From: a virus
IMG/VR virus record: IMGVR_UViG_3300043621_000102
Span: 1-44,629 of that record
Reading direction: 5' to 3' (one strand)
Length of the DNA stretch: 44,629 nt
Shown here: piece by piece, positions 1-7,927 of the stretch
How positions within the stretch are numbered: the first letter of the stretch is position 1
Layout of the letters: each line of letters begins with the position of its first letter
Notes under the pieces: generated by a model
The model's database searches: none
The model's input: the letters and a program-made list of their open reading frames with translations, nothing else
What the model was told of the DNA's origin: nothing
Program-made: the position numbers and the translations under genes

Positions 1-872
1 CTGTCCGGCGCGCCAACACTCACGGGCGCGTATGATACGCTACCGGAAGCCCCACCCACCAGCACCAGCATCGCGGTATTACCCGCGGCGGGGCGGCCCC
101 CCTGCACACCAAGAAGCGGCAACGATCCATTACTGTCCTGGAGGTATGCGAGGCCATTACCAAAAACCAGATCAAGGGGCGAGTTCGCCGTTTGCTGGCT
201 GAAGATCCGCGAGCCGGGAACATTATTCGGTTGGAACCACTGCACGGTGTGTCCTTGCGCGAAAGCGATGGCCGTGGCCGTGCCCGTTCCCGCCCCGTCC
301 GTTCCAACCAGACCAGTATGTTTGAATATCATCCCGGTCTGAAACCGCGCATCGTTGTCGCCGAGCCAAATACCGACCGTCGCGTGCTTCGCGACATCCC
401 CAGAACTACTGATCTGACCACCGCTTTGCAGGTTGAGGCCAATCGAGGTCGGTTGCGGGAAGTTAAGATACGGACCACCAGCGACGGCATCGACGCCCGA
501 CATGTTGGTAATGTCGATCTCGACACCCATCGTATAAGCTTCAGCATCGGGATACTGCCGCGCCTCGAAATAGCCGCCCCACGCATTGAATGGACCCGGG
601 TGATTGTTATAGCCCCAGCCCGCGACGCCGATCGCCAGCGCCCCCTCGACACCGACGCCGTGCAGCGTATCGGAGGCCCCCGTGATCCCCGTCATGCCGT
701 TGGGCGTTACCACGTAAAGCCAGGACGTGAGCGCCGGCCATCCGTAAAACCAGTCCGTGCCGTCCATGAACTGAACGCGGCCCGTGACATTACCGCCCGT
801 GATCGGCAGAAAAGCCGTGTTCAAATCATCGGCCAGCAACGGGTCGCCAGTCGTCCATGGGTATCCGGTCAT
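1..872 (-). CDS. Tail/receptor-binding protein, N-terminal part (runs off window)
   Basis: An open minus-strand frame begins at ATG 870-872 and continues to base 1 without a stop in the parts I translated, so the C-terminus lies outside the window. The start overlaps the stop of the lectin-like fibre gene as ATGA, which implies translational coupling. The first residues (MTGYPWTTGDPLLADDLN) resemble the N-terminus of the tailspike at 39375-41084 (MTGYPWAIGDALLATDLN), but the rest does not look like a pectate-lyase helix. The body is rich in Gly, Thr and Asn, typical of a fibre shaft. I infer that the shared N-terminus is the virion anchor and that the distal part is a different receptor-binding module. 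No catalytic motif is visible. Confidence 0.7.
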   Translation of the reverse strand, partial: MTGYPWTTGDPLLADDLNTAFLPITGGNVTGRVQFMDGTDWFYGWPALTSWLYVVTPNGMTGITGASDTLHGVGVEGALAIGVAGWGYNNHPGPFNAWGGYFEARQYPDAEAYTMGVEIDITNMSGVDAVAGGPYLNFPQPTSIGLNLQSGGQISSSGDVAKHATVGIWLGDNDARFQTGMIFKHTGLVGTDGAGTGTATAIAFAQGHTVQWFQPNNVPGSRIFSQQTANSPLDLVFGNGLAYLQDSNGSLPLLGVQGGRPAAGNTAMLVLVGGASGSVSYAPVSVGAPD

Positions 873-2245
873 GTCGTCACCGATATGAGTTCAGCGTCGC
901 TCAGTGTTCGTTTCCATCCTAAAACACCGCGCATACAACCGTTGATTTTCCATAAATCCAGTGTGGGACTATTGGAGCCAATCACAAGCCGCGTCGCGTT
1001 GAACGGGACGGCACTCCCCGCCCCCGCCGCGACAACCCCCGCCGCCGCACCGCGCCATTGCCCTCCCCCGTAGGCGAAGGCGGCTTTCTGAACGAGGCCG
1101 TTTCTCGGGCCGCCGGGGTTCACACCAAGCTGCGCCACACTTCCAACGGTCGCGCCGAGATAAATATAATCGCCGTTCAAATTAGCGATGAACGCCTGAT
1201 TAGCGGCCGTTGTGTCGTCCAGCGATAAAATTCCAGCCTGCCTGTCCGCCGGGGAATCATTCGGAACGATGAACTCAGCCTGGAAAGATCCGGCACTCGC
1301 GCCAAACCAACTGGCGTTCGTCGGCATCGACGCGATATCAGCCGCGCGTGTCACCGCCGCCGATGTCGTCGGAATATAGCTGGTCGCGAACGGGCCTCGT
1401 TCGATATCCGCGCCCCAGACATAAATCGTCTGTGCCGGGGTTCCGGTTTGCGCGGTGTCACGTAAATCAACACCAACGCAAAAATACCACGTCGCGGCCG
1501 TCAATGTCCCGGTGGTCAAGGTAAACCGTTGCCATGCCGTCGTGAGTATGCACTGCCGCCGATAATATGTGGCGTTATCCGGTGTCGTAAGCAGATAGAG
1601 ACGTTCTCCACCAACGACGCCTTTCATCCAGACACTGAAGGTATAAACGCCGGCCGCGATCGCCACGCCTTGCGCCCTCTCGCAGACGCTACCGGCGGCC
1701 GTCGCGACGGAATACTGCGCGCTCGCGGCGGTCATCGTTCCGTCCGGAGCGATTGTCTGGTTCGCCGTCATGATCAGATTGGTCGAAGCAAGAAAGCTCT
1801 GCCACGTCGCGTTCGCCAGATCACCGCTTTGCAACGCGATGTTCGTCCTTGCTTCCTCGATCAGCAGCCCACGTAACGATCCACCCGCGTAATCCCAGCG
1901 CGGCTGGTTGACCGCCGCCGTCTGGATCACGCCGGATGCGTCGGTGTATGTCGCGGTCGAGGCACGGGTGAACGTGACGCCGGGCGGCAGGCTGCCAGGG
2001 AACATGAAGTTGAGATCGAGCGTCATGCCGGGAGGGCCACCGCCGCCCGTGATGCCGGCGTCACTGTACTGTTGCGCTACCTGACGGGAGAAGTATTTGC
2101 ACCAGCCTCGTGGACTGACCGGGCCGATGACCTTGCCGCAGGCGCGGGGAGCGATGAAGAAACGGCAGTATCCGCATTTCTCCCGCCCGCCCGCGTCGGT
2201 GTAGCGCGCGGCGCTCTTGGCGACCCGGTGGACGACGAAGGACAT
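869..2245 (-). CDS. Tail fibre: four-Cys HiPIP-like N-terminus plus lectin-like (LamG-type) domain, copy 1
   Basis: 458 residues. Residues 24-49 hold Cys24, Cys27, Cys36 and Cys49 (CGYC, then AC, then GWC), a pattern like a minimal high-potential iron-sulfur site. A Gly-rich linker near residues 65-73 follows, then a block with TFTRASTATYTDASGV and RGLLIEEARTN that is common in phage tail proteins, two jelly-roll-like stretches, and a C-terminal concanavalin/LamG-like part ending in the usual WKRTLSDAEL pattern. It probably binds host surface glycans. Its start touches the stop of the adaptor gene, and its stop overlaps the next start as ATGA. The copy at 41081-42421 shares the first 130 or so residues almost exactly and then diverges. 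Metal binding is inferred from spacing alone. Confidence 0.75.
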   Translation of the reverse strand: MSFVVHRVAKSAARYTDAGGREKCGYCRFFIAPRACGKVIGPVSPRGWCKYFSRQVAQQYSDAGITGGGGPPGMTLDLNFMFPGSLPPGVTFTRASTATYTDASGVIQTAAVNQPRWDYAGGSLRGLLIEEARTNIALQSGDLANATWQSFLASTNLIMTANQTIAPDGTMTAASAQYSVATAAGSVCERAQGVAIAAGVYTFSVWMKGVVGGERLYLLTTPDNATYYRRQCILTTAWQRFTLTTGTLTAATWYFCVGVDLRDTAQTGTPAQTIYVWGADIERGPFATSYIPTTSAAVTRAADIASMPTNASWFGASAGSFQAEFIVPNDSPADRQAGILSLDDTTAANQAFIANLNGDYIYLGATVGSVAQLGVNPGGPRNGLVQKAAFAYGGGQWRGAAAGVVAAGAGSAVPFNATRLVIGSNSPTLDLWKINGCMRGVLGWKRTLSDAELISVTT

Positions 2246-2910
2246 CAGAACGATACCAGTTCAGCCCTGAACGGGGCTCCACTCATATCGCTCGATTGCT
2301 TCCACAAATTCGCCCGTGTCACCACCTGCTGGAACTGGGCATCGGCCTGGGCCGCGCGATCGTCATCCAGCTCGAACAGCGCGCCGTGTTTGATCACACC
2401 CCATAAATAGACCGCGTAGAGCTGTTCCAGGACCGGGTTGGTGTCGGACGGCAGCAGGAGCGGCTTTGGTTTCGCATACCACTCCATGATGACGACCTGC
2501 GGCAGCCAGAGCGGATCAGGCGGGTCGGGAAGGATCGGATGCGGCAGGAACTCGATGCAGTCCCCCGTCAGCCGGTAAGACGTACAGACCTGGCCGACCG
2601 CGCCGACGACGGCGCCCTCCTGCCAGGCACTGGACTGCCGCCCCACCCAGTGTCCGCTCCAGGCGTCCTTGAGCCGCAACATCTCGCCACTGGTGGCATC
2701 GCGGATCGACGCCATGGTGGCGAAGTCAGCCGGCAGCGAGATGTAGGCGCTGTCGATCGGCTGCGTGCCCGATGTGATCTGACATCGGGCGCGCAGGGTC
2801 TCGGCGATTTCCGTTTCGACCATCAGCACCCAGCCAGGGATCAGGCTGGCTAAATCTCTACGATTCAGCCAGTTCTGAACATCATCGATGAGTTGCTGAT
2901 AAGAGGCCAC
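2245..2910 (-). CDS. SU10-type head-tail adaptor protein, copy 1
   Basis: 221 residues. The N-terminus (MASYQQLIDDVQNWLNRRDL, then IPGWVLMVETEIAETLRARC) matches the phage adaptor family that sits under the portal in SU10-like podoviruses: a helical start followed by a beta-rich centre and a helical C-terminus with ELDDDRAAQADAQFQQVV. It should form the ring linking portal to tail. The neighbours fit, lying between capsid-proximal proteins and receptor-binding genes. A diverged homologue is at 42418-43086; N-terminal and C-terminal thirds are close and the centre differs most. The family call rests on motif recognition only. Confidence 0.75.
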   Translation of the reverse strand: MASYQQLIDDVQNWLNRRDLASLIPGWVLMVETEIAETLRARCQITSGTQPIDSAYISLPADFATMASIRDATSGEMLRLKDAWSGHWVGRQSSAWQEGAVVGAVGQVCTSYRLTGDCIEFLPHPILPDPPDPLWLPQVVIMEWYAKPKPLLLPSDTNPVLEQLYAVYLWGVIKHGALFELDDDRAAQADAQFQQVVTRANLWKQSSDMSGAPFRAELVSF

Positions 2911-3501
2911 CTACTTCTTGTCGTTCTTCTTGTCGGCCTTCTTGTCATCGTCATCATCGTGCTGACCGCGCGGCGGCGTGGTCGAGGTGGACTGCTGCGG
3001 GGCGGGATGCAGACCGGCGGCGACCGGCGGATCGTTCTCGCCAGGGGCCGGGCGATGTTGGCCCGCGCCACGCGCGGTCGCGTCCGCCGGCGGGGTCGGA
3101 TCGAACACCGGATTGCCGGGGGACTGGACGCCATCGGCGGTGTGGAAAGGCTGGTGGAGAGACTCCTCGGCGATCGTCCCCACCCTGATCCGCTCCTCCG
3201 CCGCCGCCATCGCGGCGGCCACCGGATCGTCGGCGTCGGGATAGAGCTTACCCAGGAGGGAGCGGTCGAAGCCATCGACCAGGACGGGTTTCAGCGGGCC
3301 GAGGGGTTTGATCTCGGTCATGCCGTCCTCGGTGCCGGGCAGCATCCCGATGCCGGCGAGCGGCACCGTGCCGACGCCCGCCGTGCTGCCGGGCGGCATG
3401 ATGCTGCCGCGGTTCATGTTGGGAACAGCGTCGGGGCCGATCCCCGGTGTGCGCCGCATCGGCGCCGGGGGTGGTGTGGTGGTCGAGGTTCCGCTGGCCA
3501 T
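2911..3501 (-). CDS. Pro/Thr-rich low-complexity virion-region protein, copy 1
   Basis: About 196 residues from the ATG at 3499-3501. An upstream ATG at 3564 would overlap the preceding gene, and the homologue at 43087-43698 begins exactly here (MASGTSTTTPPPAP), so I chose the shorter form. The preceding stop and this start form TGAAATG, implying coupling. A disordered Pro/Gly/Met N-terminal half leads to a short ordered core (GFDRSLLGKLYPDADDP, then AAEERIRVGTIAEESL) and a charged Asp/Lys tail. Function is unknown; the position between capsid and adaptor suggests a minor head or assembly role. Confidence 0.65.
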   Translation of the reverse strand: MASGTSTTTPPPAPMRRTPGIGPDAVPNMNRGSIMPPGSTAGVGTVPLAGIGMLPGTEDGMTEIKPLGPLKPVLVDGFDRSLLGKLYPDADDPVAAAMAAAEERIRVGTIAEESLHQPFHTADGVQSPGNPVFDPTPPADATARGAGQHRPAPGENDPPVAAGLHPAPQQSTSTTPPRGQHDDDDDKKADKKNDKK

Positions 3502-3502
3502 T

Positions 3503-3811
3503 TCAGAGGGTGCTCCGATCATCGGTTCGGAAGACGCTGTTGTCTGGATCATTGAGCCAGGCATTCAGCGCCTTCTCATCACTGGTAATCCCCAGTTTCT
3601 TCAGACGGTTCCAGATCACCAGCGGGATGCGGGCGACGTGGACGGTATCGCGCCTGACGTGGGGGTCGAAGTTCGCGGCGATCGTTTTGGCGCTCTCGGT
3701 GATCGCTTTGGTGTCCTGTGAGTGGACGAACAACAGTCCGCCGTCCTCCCGCTCCACCTCGGTGTGGCGGAGCGTGACAAGATCAAAACTCTCGTAGAGA
3801 AGGGCGCTCAT
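3503..3811 (-). CDS. Small conserved protein downstream of capsid, copy 1
   Basis: 102 residues. Its ATG overlaps the capsid stop as TAATG, so it is read as part of the capsid transcript. The sequence (SALLYESFDLVTLRHTEV, LLFVHSQDTKAITESAKTIA, HVARIPLVIWNRLKKLGI) looks like a compact alpha/beta protein. The homologue at 43698-44015 is similar throughout, but there an HNH gene lies between it and the capsid. I recognise no function; it could be a head-decoration or completion protein. Confidence 0.7.
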   Translation of the reverse strand: MSALLYESFDLVTLRHTEVEREDGGLLFVHSQDTKAITESAKTIAANFDPHVRRDTVHVARIPLVIWNRLKKLGITSDEKALNAWLNDPDNSVFRTDDRSTL

Positions 3812-4794
3812 TACTGGTTGAGGTCCGCGATCCAGGCATGGGCTTTTGGCGCGGTCGGACGGAGGGAGCCTTCGAACAAAACGGCGCCTTGTGTGTTATC
3901 ACCCGTCTTGGCGAAGTCCAGTTCGATTACGTCACGGCCCGGTAGCGGCGCCAGTTCCACATAGTCGGTGGAGACCAGCAGGATCTGGTTGGCGGGGCAG
4001 AAACGATCAGGCGCCAACTGGATCGTTCCGAAGTTCGTCCGGTAGACATCGACCGCGCCCATGATGGTCACTTCTTGCGACGACGTGACGTTCTGGATGT
4101 TCTGAGCCACCACCGCGTTGCCCGTGCCGCCCTGGGACAGCGTGGCGAAGTAGGCTTTGATGTTGCCCGACATGATGCCGAGCGTCGGCTTGCCGCCGGC
4201 CTGCCACGCCTGCTGCACGGCGGCGTCGAGCATCGCCAGCGTGAGGTCGCGCTTGGTGCCCGGCGTGCCCGCGTTGGACCCATCGCCGACCGGCATCACA
4301 CCCGCGCCGGTGCCGCGTGAGCCATTGGCGCAGTAACAGGGGAGGCCGCTCATGTGACGCGGATCGGTGATGGTGCGGACCAGCGGCGACGTGATGGCGA
4401 ACTCCAGGTCGCGCTTTACTTCCATCCCGCGCAGGATCAACTGGCGATCATATTCATCCTCGCCGCCGACCATATCGACCGAGCGCAGCGTGTTGGACAC
4501 GCCCACCGTGCGGACGAGGATCTGGGCGATGTTGTTCATGCGGACGGGTTTCGTCACCGCCTGCATACTGGCGGTGAAGCCCTCGGGCTGGGCGTTATCC
4601 GCCACGACCCCAAGCTCCTGGACGACCCATTCGGTGAGGATTTGTTTCGCTTCCACACTGGGAATGGCGGAAACAAGTGGTGTCTCGTCGGGGTCGATCT
4701 GGAAGATCACATCGCGGAGATCTTCCTTAACTCCAATGGCGGCCGGCTCTAAATACGTGTTCGCCGGCGCCGCGCCCATTGATCCAAGGGCCAT
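3811..4794 (-). CDS. Major capsid protein (SU10-type HK97 fold)
   Basis: 327 residues from ATG 4792-4794, preceded by a GGAGA ribosome site about nine bases upstream; longer upstream starts give an unlikely Pro-rich extension. Recognisable stretches are NTYLEPAAIGVKEDLRDVI, DPDETPLVSAIP, a long E-loop-like region with Gln/Asn, an EVKRDLEFAI helix, and a C-terminal beta domain with VDVYRTNFGTIQLAPDRF. These fit the SU10 major capsid family. It follows the scaffold gene and precedes the small head genes. The last 104 bases of the window equal the 3' end of this gene (3818-3921). Confidence 0.88.
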   Translation of the reverse strand: MALGSMGAAPANTYLEPAAIGVKEDLRDVIFQIDPDETPLVSAIPSVEAKQILTEWVVQELGVVADNAQPEGFTASMQAVTKPVRMNNIAQILVRTVGVSNTLRSVDMVGGEDEYDRQLILRGMEVKRDLEFAITSPLVRTITDPRHMSGLPCYCANGSRGTGAGVMPVGDGSNAGTPGTKRDLTLAMLDAAVQQAWQAGGKPTLGIMSGNIKAYFATLSQGGTGNAVVAQNIQNVTSSQEVTIMGAVDVYRTNFGTIQLAPDRFCPANQILLVSTDYVELAPLPGRDVIELDFAKTGDNTQGAVLFEGSLRPTAPKAHAWIADLNQ

Positions 4795-5025
4795 GTCGCA
4801 TGTCTCCAACGCTGGCGCGGCCCACGGGGGCTCGCGCGGTGAAACCAATAGAAAGGGGGGTTTCGCGTTGGTCTCGATCGGGCTTATGCGCGGTTGGTGC
4901 TTTCACACTCCGCGCGGCGCGACTGGCCTCGGGCGACGGCACTTCCCGCCGGCTGGTTGGTCCTGGGAGACTCCATGGGGCGACGGGTGTCAGGATTGAG
5001 ACAACCCGGTGTATTTGTCAAACAA
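4795..5025. other. Intergenic region between scaffold and capsid
   Basis: About 230 bases without a convincing gene. It holds the capsid ribosome site (RC of 4803-4807) and a short imperfect inverted repeat, GAAACC at 4841-4846 with GGTTTC at 4859-4864, whose flanks also partly pair. Such a hairpin could tune capsid relative to scaffold expression, but I see no clear promoter. Confidence 0.4.
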
Positions 5026-6171
5026 TCATCGCGCGGAACCGTTCATCGCCGCCCGGCGCGCCGCGATCAGGGCGGCGCCACTGCGGGCATCGGGGCGGGC
5101 CTGGAACGCCTCGGTGGCGGCGGCGATGCGCTCCGAGGGCGCCGGCGGTGGGGCCACACCACGCGCGGGGACAGAGGATGACGGCGGGGCCGAGGTCTTC
5201 GCGCCCTCCACCCAGCGATCGAACATCGCCGCCTTCATCATGGTCTTGAGATGATGCGGACTGGAGAGACCACGTAGTTCGTCACGACTGAAACCACCCT
5301 TGGACGTGGCCCATTCGACGATCTGCTGTTGCGCCTCCAGCCGCTGTTGGGGGTCGGCCCAGAACGGCAGTTCCTTCGCCAGCACCTCATTGGCGACGGC
5401 GACCTGCTGCTCCAGCGCCCGCTGCTGAGCGGCGCTCTGGAGGTTATTGAGACTGAACAGCCGCTGCTGCTCGGCCAGGGCGTGTTCGTAAAAGGCGCGG
5501 TCGCGCAGATACTGCTGCTGATTGGTCTCGATCAGGGCTGGATCGGGCGGCTGGGGCGGATTCTGGACCATCTCCTGAAGCCGCATCAGTTCCGGCTGAA
5601 TATGAGGAAGGACTTCGGCCAGCGCCCGCTGCTGGGCCTGTAATTGTTGCCGTTCCGCCGCCAGTGACTGTCGCTCCGTCGCCAGGTCCTGGGTTTTCTT
5701 CGTATAATCGGTCGATTTCAGCACCGCCTCGCGTAATTCGGCGCTCGTGTAGCGGCGGCCTTCGATTTCGAGGGCGTCGAGGGTGTTTTGGGGTGTTTGA
5801 GGGGTTTGAGGTGTGGATTCCTGGGATGGCGGGGCCGTTGGAGGCACGCCAAGGGCCTTTTCCATCGCGCTGAGCGGCGAAGGAACTGGTGTTGGCGTGG
5901 TCGGGGCGGTGGGGAGTGGTGTTTTCGCCAGTTCCGCCGCCGGCGGACGCCTTTCAGGGGCTTGAGAGGGTGGCGGAGGAGGCGATGTTTCGCGCCGCTG
6001 GCGCGACAGCAGGCGCGCCGCCTCGGAGACGGAGATCGGCGGGCGATCATTCGCCGGCGGCGATACACCGGAGTCGGTTGAGGGGGCTGTTGGCGCTGGT
6101 GTGGAAGTGGGAGCGGGTGTGGAAGAAGGGGCGGGAGCGGAGGAGGGTGGCGCGGATGTGGATTCGGACAT
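5026..6171 (-). CDS. Scaffolding protein
   Basis: 381 residues. The first 120 are Pro/Ser/Thr-rich and disordered. A central Gln/Glu-rich coiled coil follows (SLAAERQQLQAQQRALAEVL, then YEHALAEQQRLFSLNNLQS), then a helical C-terminal part with KGGFSRDELRGLSSPHHLKT and a basic tail ending AARRAAMNG. Length, low complexity, coiled coil and position immediately before the capsid are the hallmarks of phage scaffolds. It should template procapsid assembly and leave the mature head. I see no protease motif. Confidence 0.82.
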   Translation of the reverse strand: MSESTSAPPSSAPAPSSTPAPTSTPAPTAPSTDSGVSPPANDRPPISVSEAARLLSRQRRETSPPPPPSQAPERRPPAAELAKTPLPTAPTTPTPVPSPLSAMEKALGVPPTAPPSQESTPQTPQTPQNTLDALEIEGRRYTSAELREAVLKSTDYTKKTQDLATERQSLAAERQQLQAQQRALAEVLPHIQPELMRLQEMVQNPPQPPDPALIETNQQQYLRDRAFYEHALAEQQRLFSLNNLQSAAQQRALEQQVAVANEVLAKELPFWADPQQRLEAQQQIVEWATSKGGFSRDELRGLSSPHHLKTMMKAAMFDRWVEGAKTSAPPSSSVPARGVAPPPAPSERIAAATEAFQARPDARSGAALIAARRAAMNGSAR

Positions 6172-6173
6172 GG

Positions 6174-7226
6174 TTATTGCTCTTGTTTGTCGGGTGAGAG
6201 AAGACCGCCACCGCCCAGCATCAGGCCAGCGAGACCGTAGCGTCTGATGATTTCCATGGTGGAAGGGTCGAAGATGACGGCGTTGCGCGTGCCTTCGCCC
6301 GTCCGTTCCTTGATCTGGTCGATCGCCTGTTGGTGTTGGGCGATTTCTTCCCGGCGCGCGGTGAAGTAACGCGGCAGCAGGTTGGGGTTGTTCTTATTGG
6401 CTTCGAGTTCAGTCTGGATGTCGGCGATCTGTTTCTGTCGCTCCGCGATACCCTGCTTCGCCATCGCCATATCGCGCTCCACCGTTACCCGGCTGGGGGC
6501 GTCGATGTAACGAACACCAGGAACACCAGCCTCGTTCAGTTGCCGGGCCGTGGCGGCGGAAGCATCGGAAAACGTCATGCCGTTCGCCATGTTGGAACGC
6601 ACCAGACTGTCATGCGCCATGCGTCCACTCATGGAGGGATTATCCGGCGCCCCCAGACCCTTGAGCGCGGCCTGGACATCGGGATGCTGCTCTCCGATCG
6701 GCTGCTCCCAGTGTAAAAAACGGGCGGGATCAGCGTTGACTTTGACCTCGTACATGCTGCCGCCCGGCGGTCGATAGCCACTGGCGACACTCTCTCCCTC
6801 GGAGGTGTAAATCCCCTGACTGAACGCGGTGGAGCCCTCGCCCGTATGTATCTTGGTTGGATCAAATTCACCCAGAGGGTTCTTCGGCGTCGGCGCGAAC
6901 TTGTAAGGGCTACCGTGATACACGTTGAAGGACGGACCTTTCAGTGTCCCCGCCTGCATCCCCTGGGCGTAAGCATCCACGGCGCCATGGGCTGCTTTCC
7001 ACGTCGGGTGGCCACCTTCCCATGGCCAGCCGCCCTCCCAGTTACCGGCGTCAACCCCTTCCTGGTGCTTCCGCTTTTCATAATCCACGATGGCCTGGAA
7101 TGTCTGACCGAGGGCATCGGCGCGCGGGTCCGGCTGGAGGGACGGCGGCCGCTCATCAGGCGGTTGAAGGAGAGGGGTGGTGTCCCGTCCTGATTGCCCC
7201 AGCACCTCGTCGAGTAAAGACGCCAT
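6174..7226 (-). CDS. ADP-ribosyltransferase-fold phage protein (ART-PolyVal type)
   Basis: 350 residues. The core from about residue 100 shows the pattern of ART domains found in phage polyvalent proteins: FNVYHGSPYKF (first strand with the NAD-binding His), EFDPTKIHTGEGSTAFSQGI (Thr-Gly and Phe/Gly-rich element), YTSEGESVASGYR, YEVKVNADP, then GVPGVRYIDAPS and a late GEGTRNAVIFDPSTMEIIRR. A coiled stretch lies between the last two. The C-terminus has a short hydrophobic Gly-rich segment (YGLAGLMLGGGG). Its place between portal and scaffold suggests a virion-packaged protein that could modify host targets after injection; that role is inferred. Catalytic competence cannot be proved from sequence alone. 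Confidence 0.68.
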   Translation of the reverse strand: MASLLDEVLGQSGRDTTPLLQPPDERPPSLQPDPRADALGQTFQAIVDYEKRKHQEGVDAGNWEGGWPWEGGHPTWKAAHGAVDAYAQGMQAGTLKGPSFNVYHGSPYKFAPTPKNPLGEFDPTKIHTGEGSTAFSQGIYTSEGESVASGYRPPGGSMYEVKVNADPARFLHWEQPIGEQHPDVQAALKGLGAPDNPSMSGRMAHDSLVRSNMANGMTFSDASAATARQLNEAGVPGVRYIDAPSRVTVERDMAMAKQGIAERQKQIADIQTELEANKNNPNLLPRYFTARREEIAQHQQAIDQIKERTGEGTRNAVIFDPSTMEIIRRYGLAGLMLGGGGLLSPDKQEQ

Positions 7227-7229
7227 GGC

Positions 7230-7487
7230 TTACTCCATGCTCTGGGAATGAAGGGCCGCCGCCGCGTCCGCTTCGGGGGCCTCGGCGTCGGCTTCCAACT
7301 CTTGCCAGAGCCGACGAAGGGCGAGGACCAGTTGGCGGCAAGCCTCGCGCTGAGAGGCGTCATCGAGGAAGACCGCGTTTTTGGTTGCCTCGTTGGCCAT
7401 GCGGTCGAGGAGGGCGTTGAAGTGCGGATCGGCGATGAAGCGTTTCGCCGCCTCGCACTGGATGAGGCGTTCGGCGCTGAGCGGCAC
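7230..7487 (-). CDS. Small helical phage protein
   Basis: 85 residues from a GTG start at 7485-7487, three bases after the stop of the small membrane protein gene. The sequence is helical (SAERLIQCEAAKRFIADPHF, MANEATKNAVFL, REACRQLVLALRRLWQEL) with an acidic Ala/Glu-rich tail. It lies within the tightly packed portal-scaffold block. Function unknown; it may be a minor head protein or chaperone. Confidence 0.65.
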   Translation of the reverse strand: MPLSAERLIQCEAAKRFIADPHFNALLDRMANEATKNAVFLDDASQREACRQLVLALRRLWQELEADAEAPEADAAAALHSQSME

Positions 7488-7490
7488 TGT

Positions 7491-7652
7491 TCAGTAACCG
7501 CGCAGCAAGATGAACAACAGGATGATCAGCAGGATCGCGCCGATGCCGACACCGGGGCCATACCAGCCGCCGTAGATGTTGTGGGCGTAATACCCGCCGC
7601 CGAGGCCGCCAAAGAGGAGAAGCAAGATGATGATGAGGAGGACGAGGTTCAT
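7491..7652 (-). CDS. Small Gly-rich double-hydrophobic membrane protein (DUF3309-like)
   Basis: 53 residues, reading M-N-L-V-L-L-I-I-I-L-L-L-L-F, then a Gly/Tyr-rich loop (GGYYAHNIYGGWYGPG), then a second hydrophobic run and a short basic end (LLRGY). It resembles the tiny DUF3309 hydrophobic family common in Alphaproteobacteria. The ATG overlaps the stop of the upstream 92-residue gene as ATGA. It could insert in the host inner membrane, for example as a holin-like or accessory protein, but nothing proves this. Confidence 0.65.
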   Translation of the reverse strand: MNLVLLIIILLLLFGGLGGGYYAHNIYGGWYGPGVGIGAILLIILLFILLRGY

Positions 7653-7927
7653 AACTGGCTGCTCCTTGCCTGTAACGCCCGGAGCAGCTGGATGGCGCGC
7701 GGCAGGGAGACCGGCAGCGTGCCTTCCACCGGATAATTGGGCGCCTGGTTGAGACGGGCGTCATCGTCGCTCTCCATGGTGCGATCGATGTTTGGGTCGG
7801 AGGGTTTCAGCGCGTCGATGGTGGGATCGGTATCGCCCACGCCGCGCTGGAGACGATCGACGCGATCCGCCCAGGGATCGTCTTCATCCACGGCTGACCC
7901 GAGGAGACCTTTTCCTGGTTTGATCAC
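7649..7927 (-). CDS. Small acidic protein coupled to portal
   Basis: 92 residues from a GTG at 7925-7927 that overlaps the portal stop as GTGA; the same overlap style recurs at 19617 and 21442, which supports the start. It is polar and acidic (GSAVDEDDPWADRVDRLQ, DPTIDALKPSDPNIDRTM) with a helical C-terminal end (PRAIQLLRALQARSSQL). I recognise no family. Its position directly after the portal suggests a minor virion or portal-associated role. Confidence 0.6.
   Translation of the reverse strand: MIKPGKGLLGSAVDEDDPWADRVDRLQRGVGDTDPTIDALKPSDPNIDRTMESDDDARLNQAPNYPVEGTLPVSLPRAIQLLRALQARSSQL

Larger units (their letters stand above)
869..3921. repeat. Segment duplicated in order at 41081-44629 (copy 1)
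   Basis: Lectin-like fibre, adaptor, low-complexity protein, small protein and capsid 3' end are in the same order as in the right-hand segment, with identities from near 100 percent (low-complexity protein, fibre N-terminus, last 104 bases) to marked divergence (fibre C-terminus, adaptor centre). Confidence 0.85.

Noticed and set aside
192-1073. A 293-residue plus-strand frame
   Set aside because: Antisense to the tail genes, Arg/Pro-rich, no ribosome site or family.
869-2245. Diversity-generating retroelement acting on the fibre gene
   Set aside because: No reverse transcriptase, template repeat or adenine-biased substitutions are visible; the difference is whole-domain replacement.
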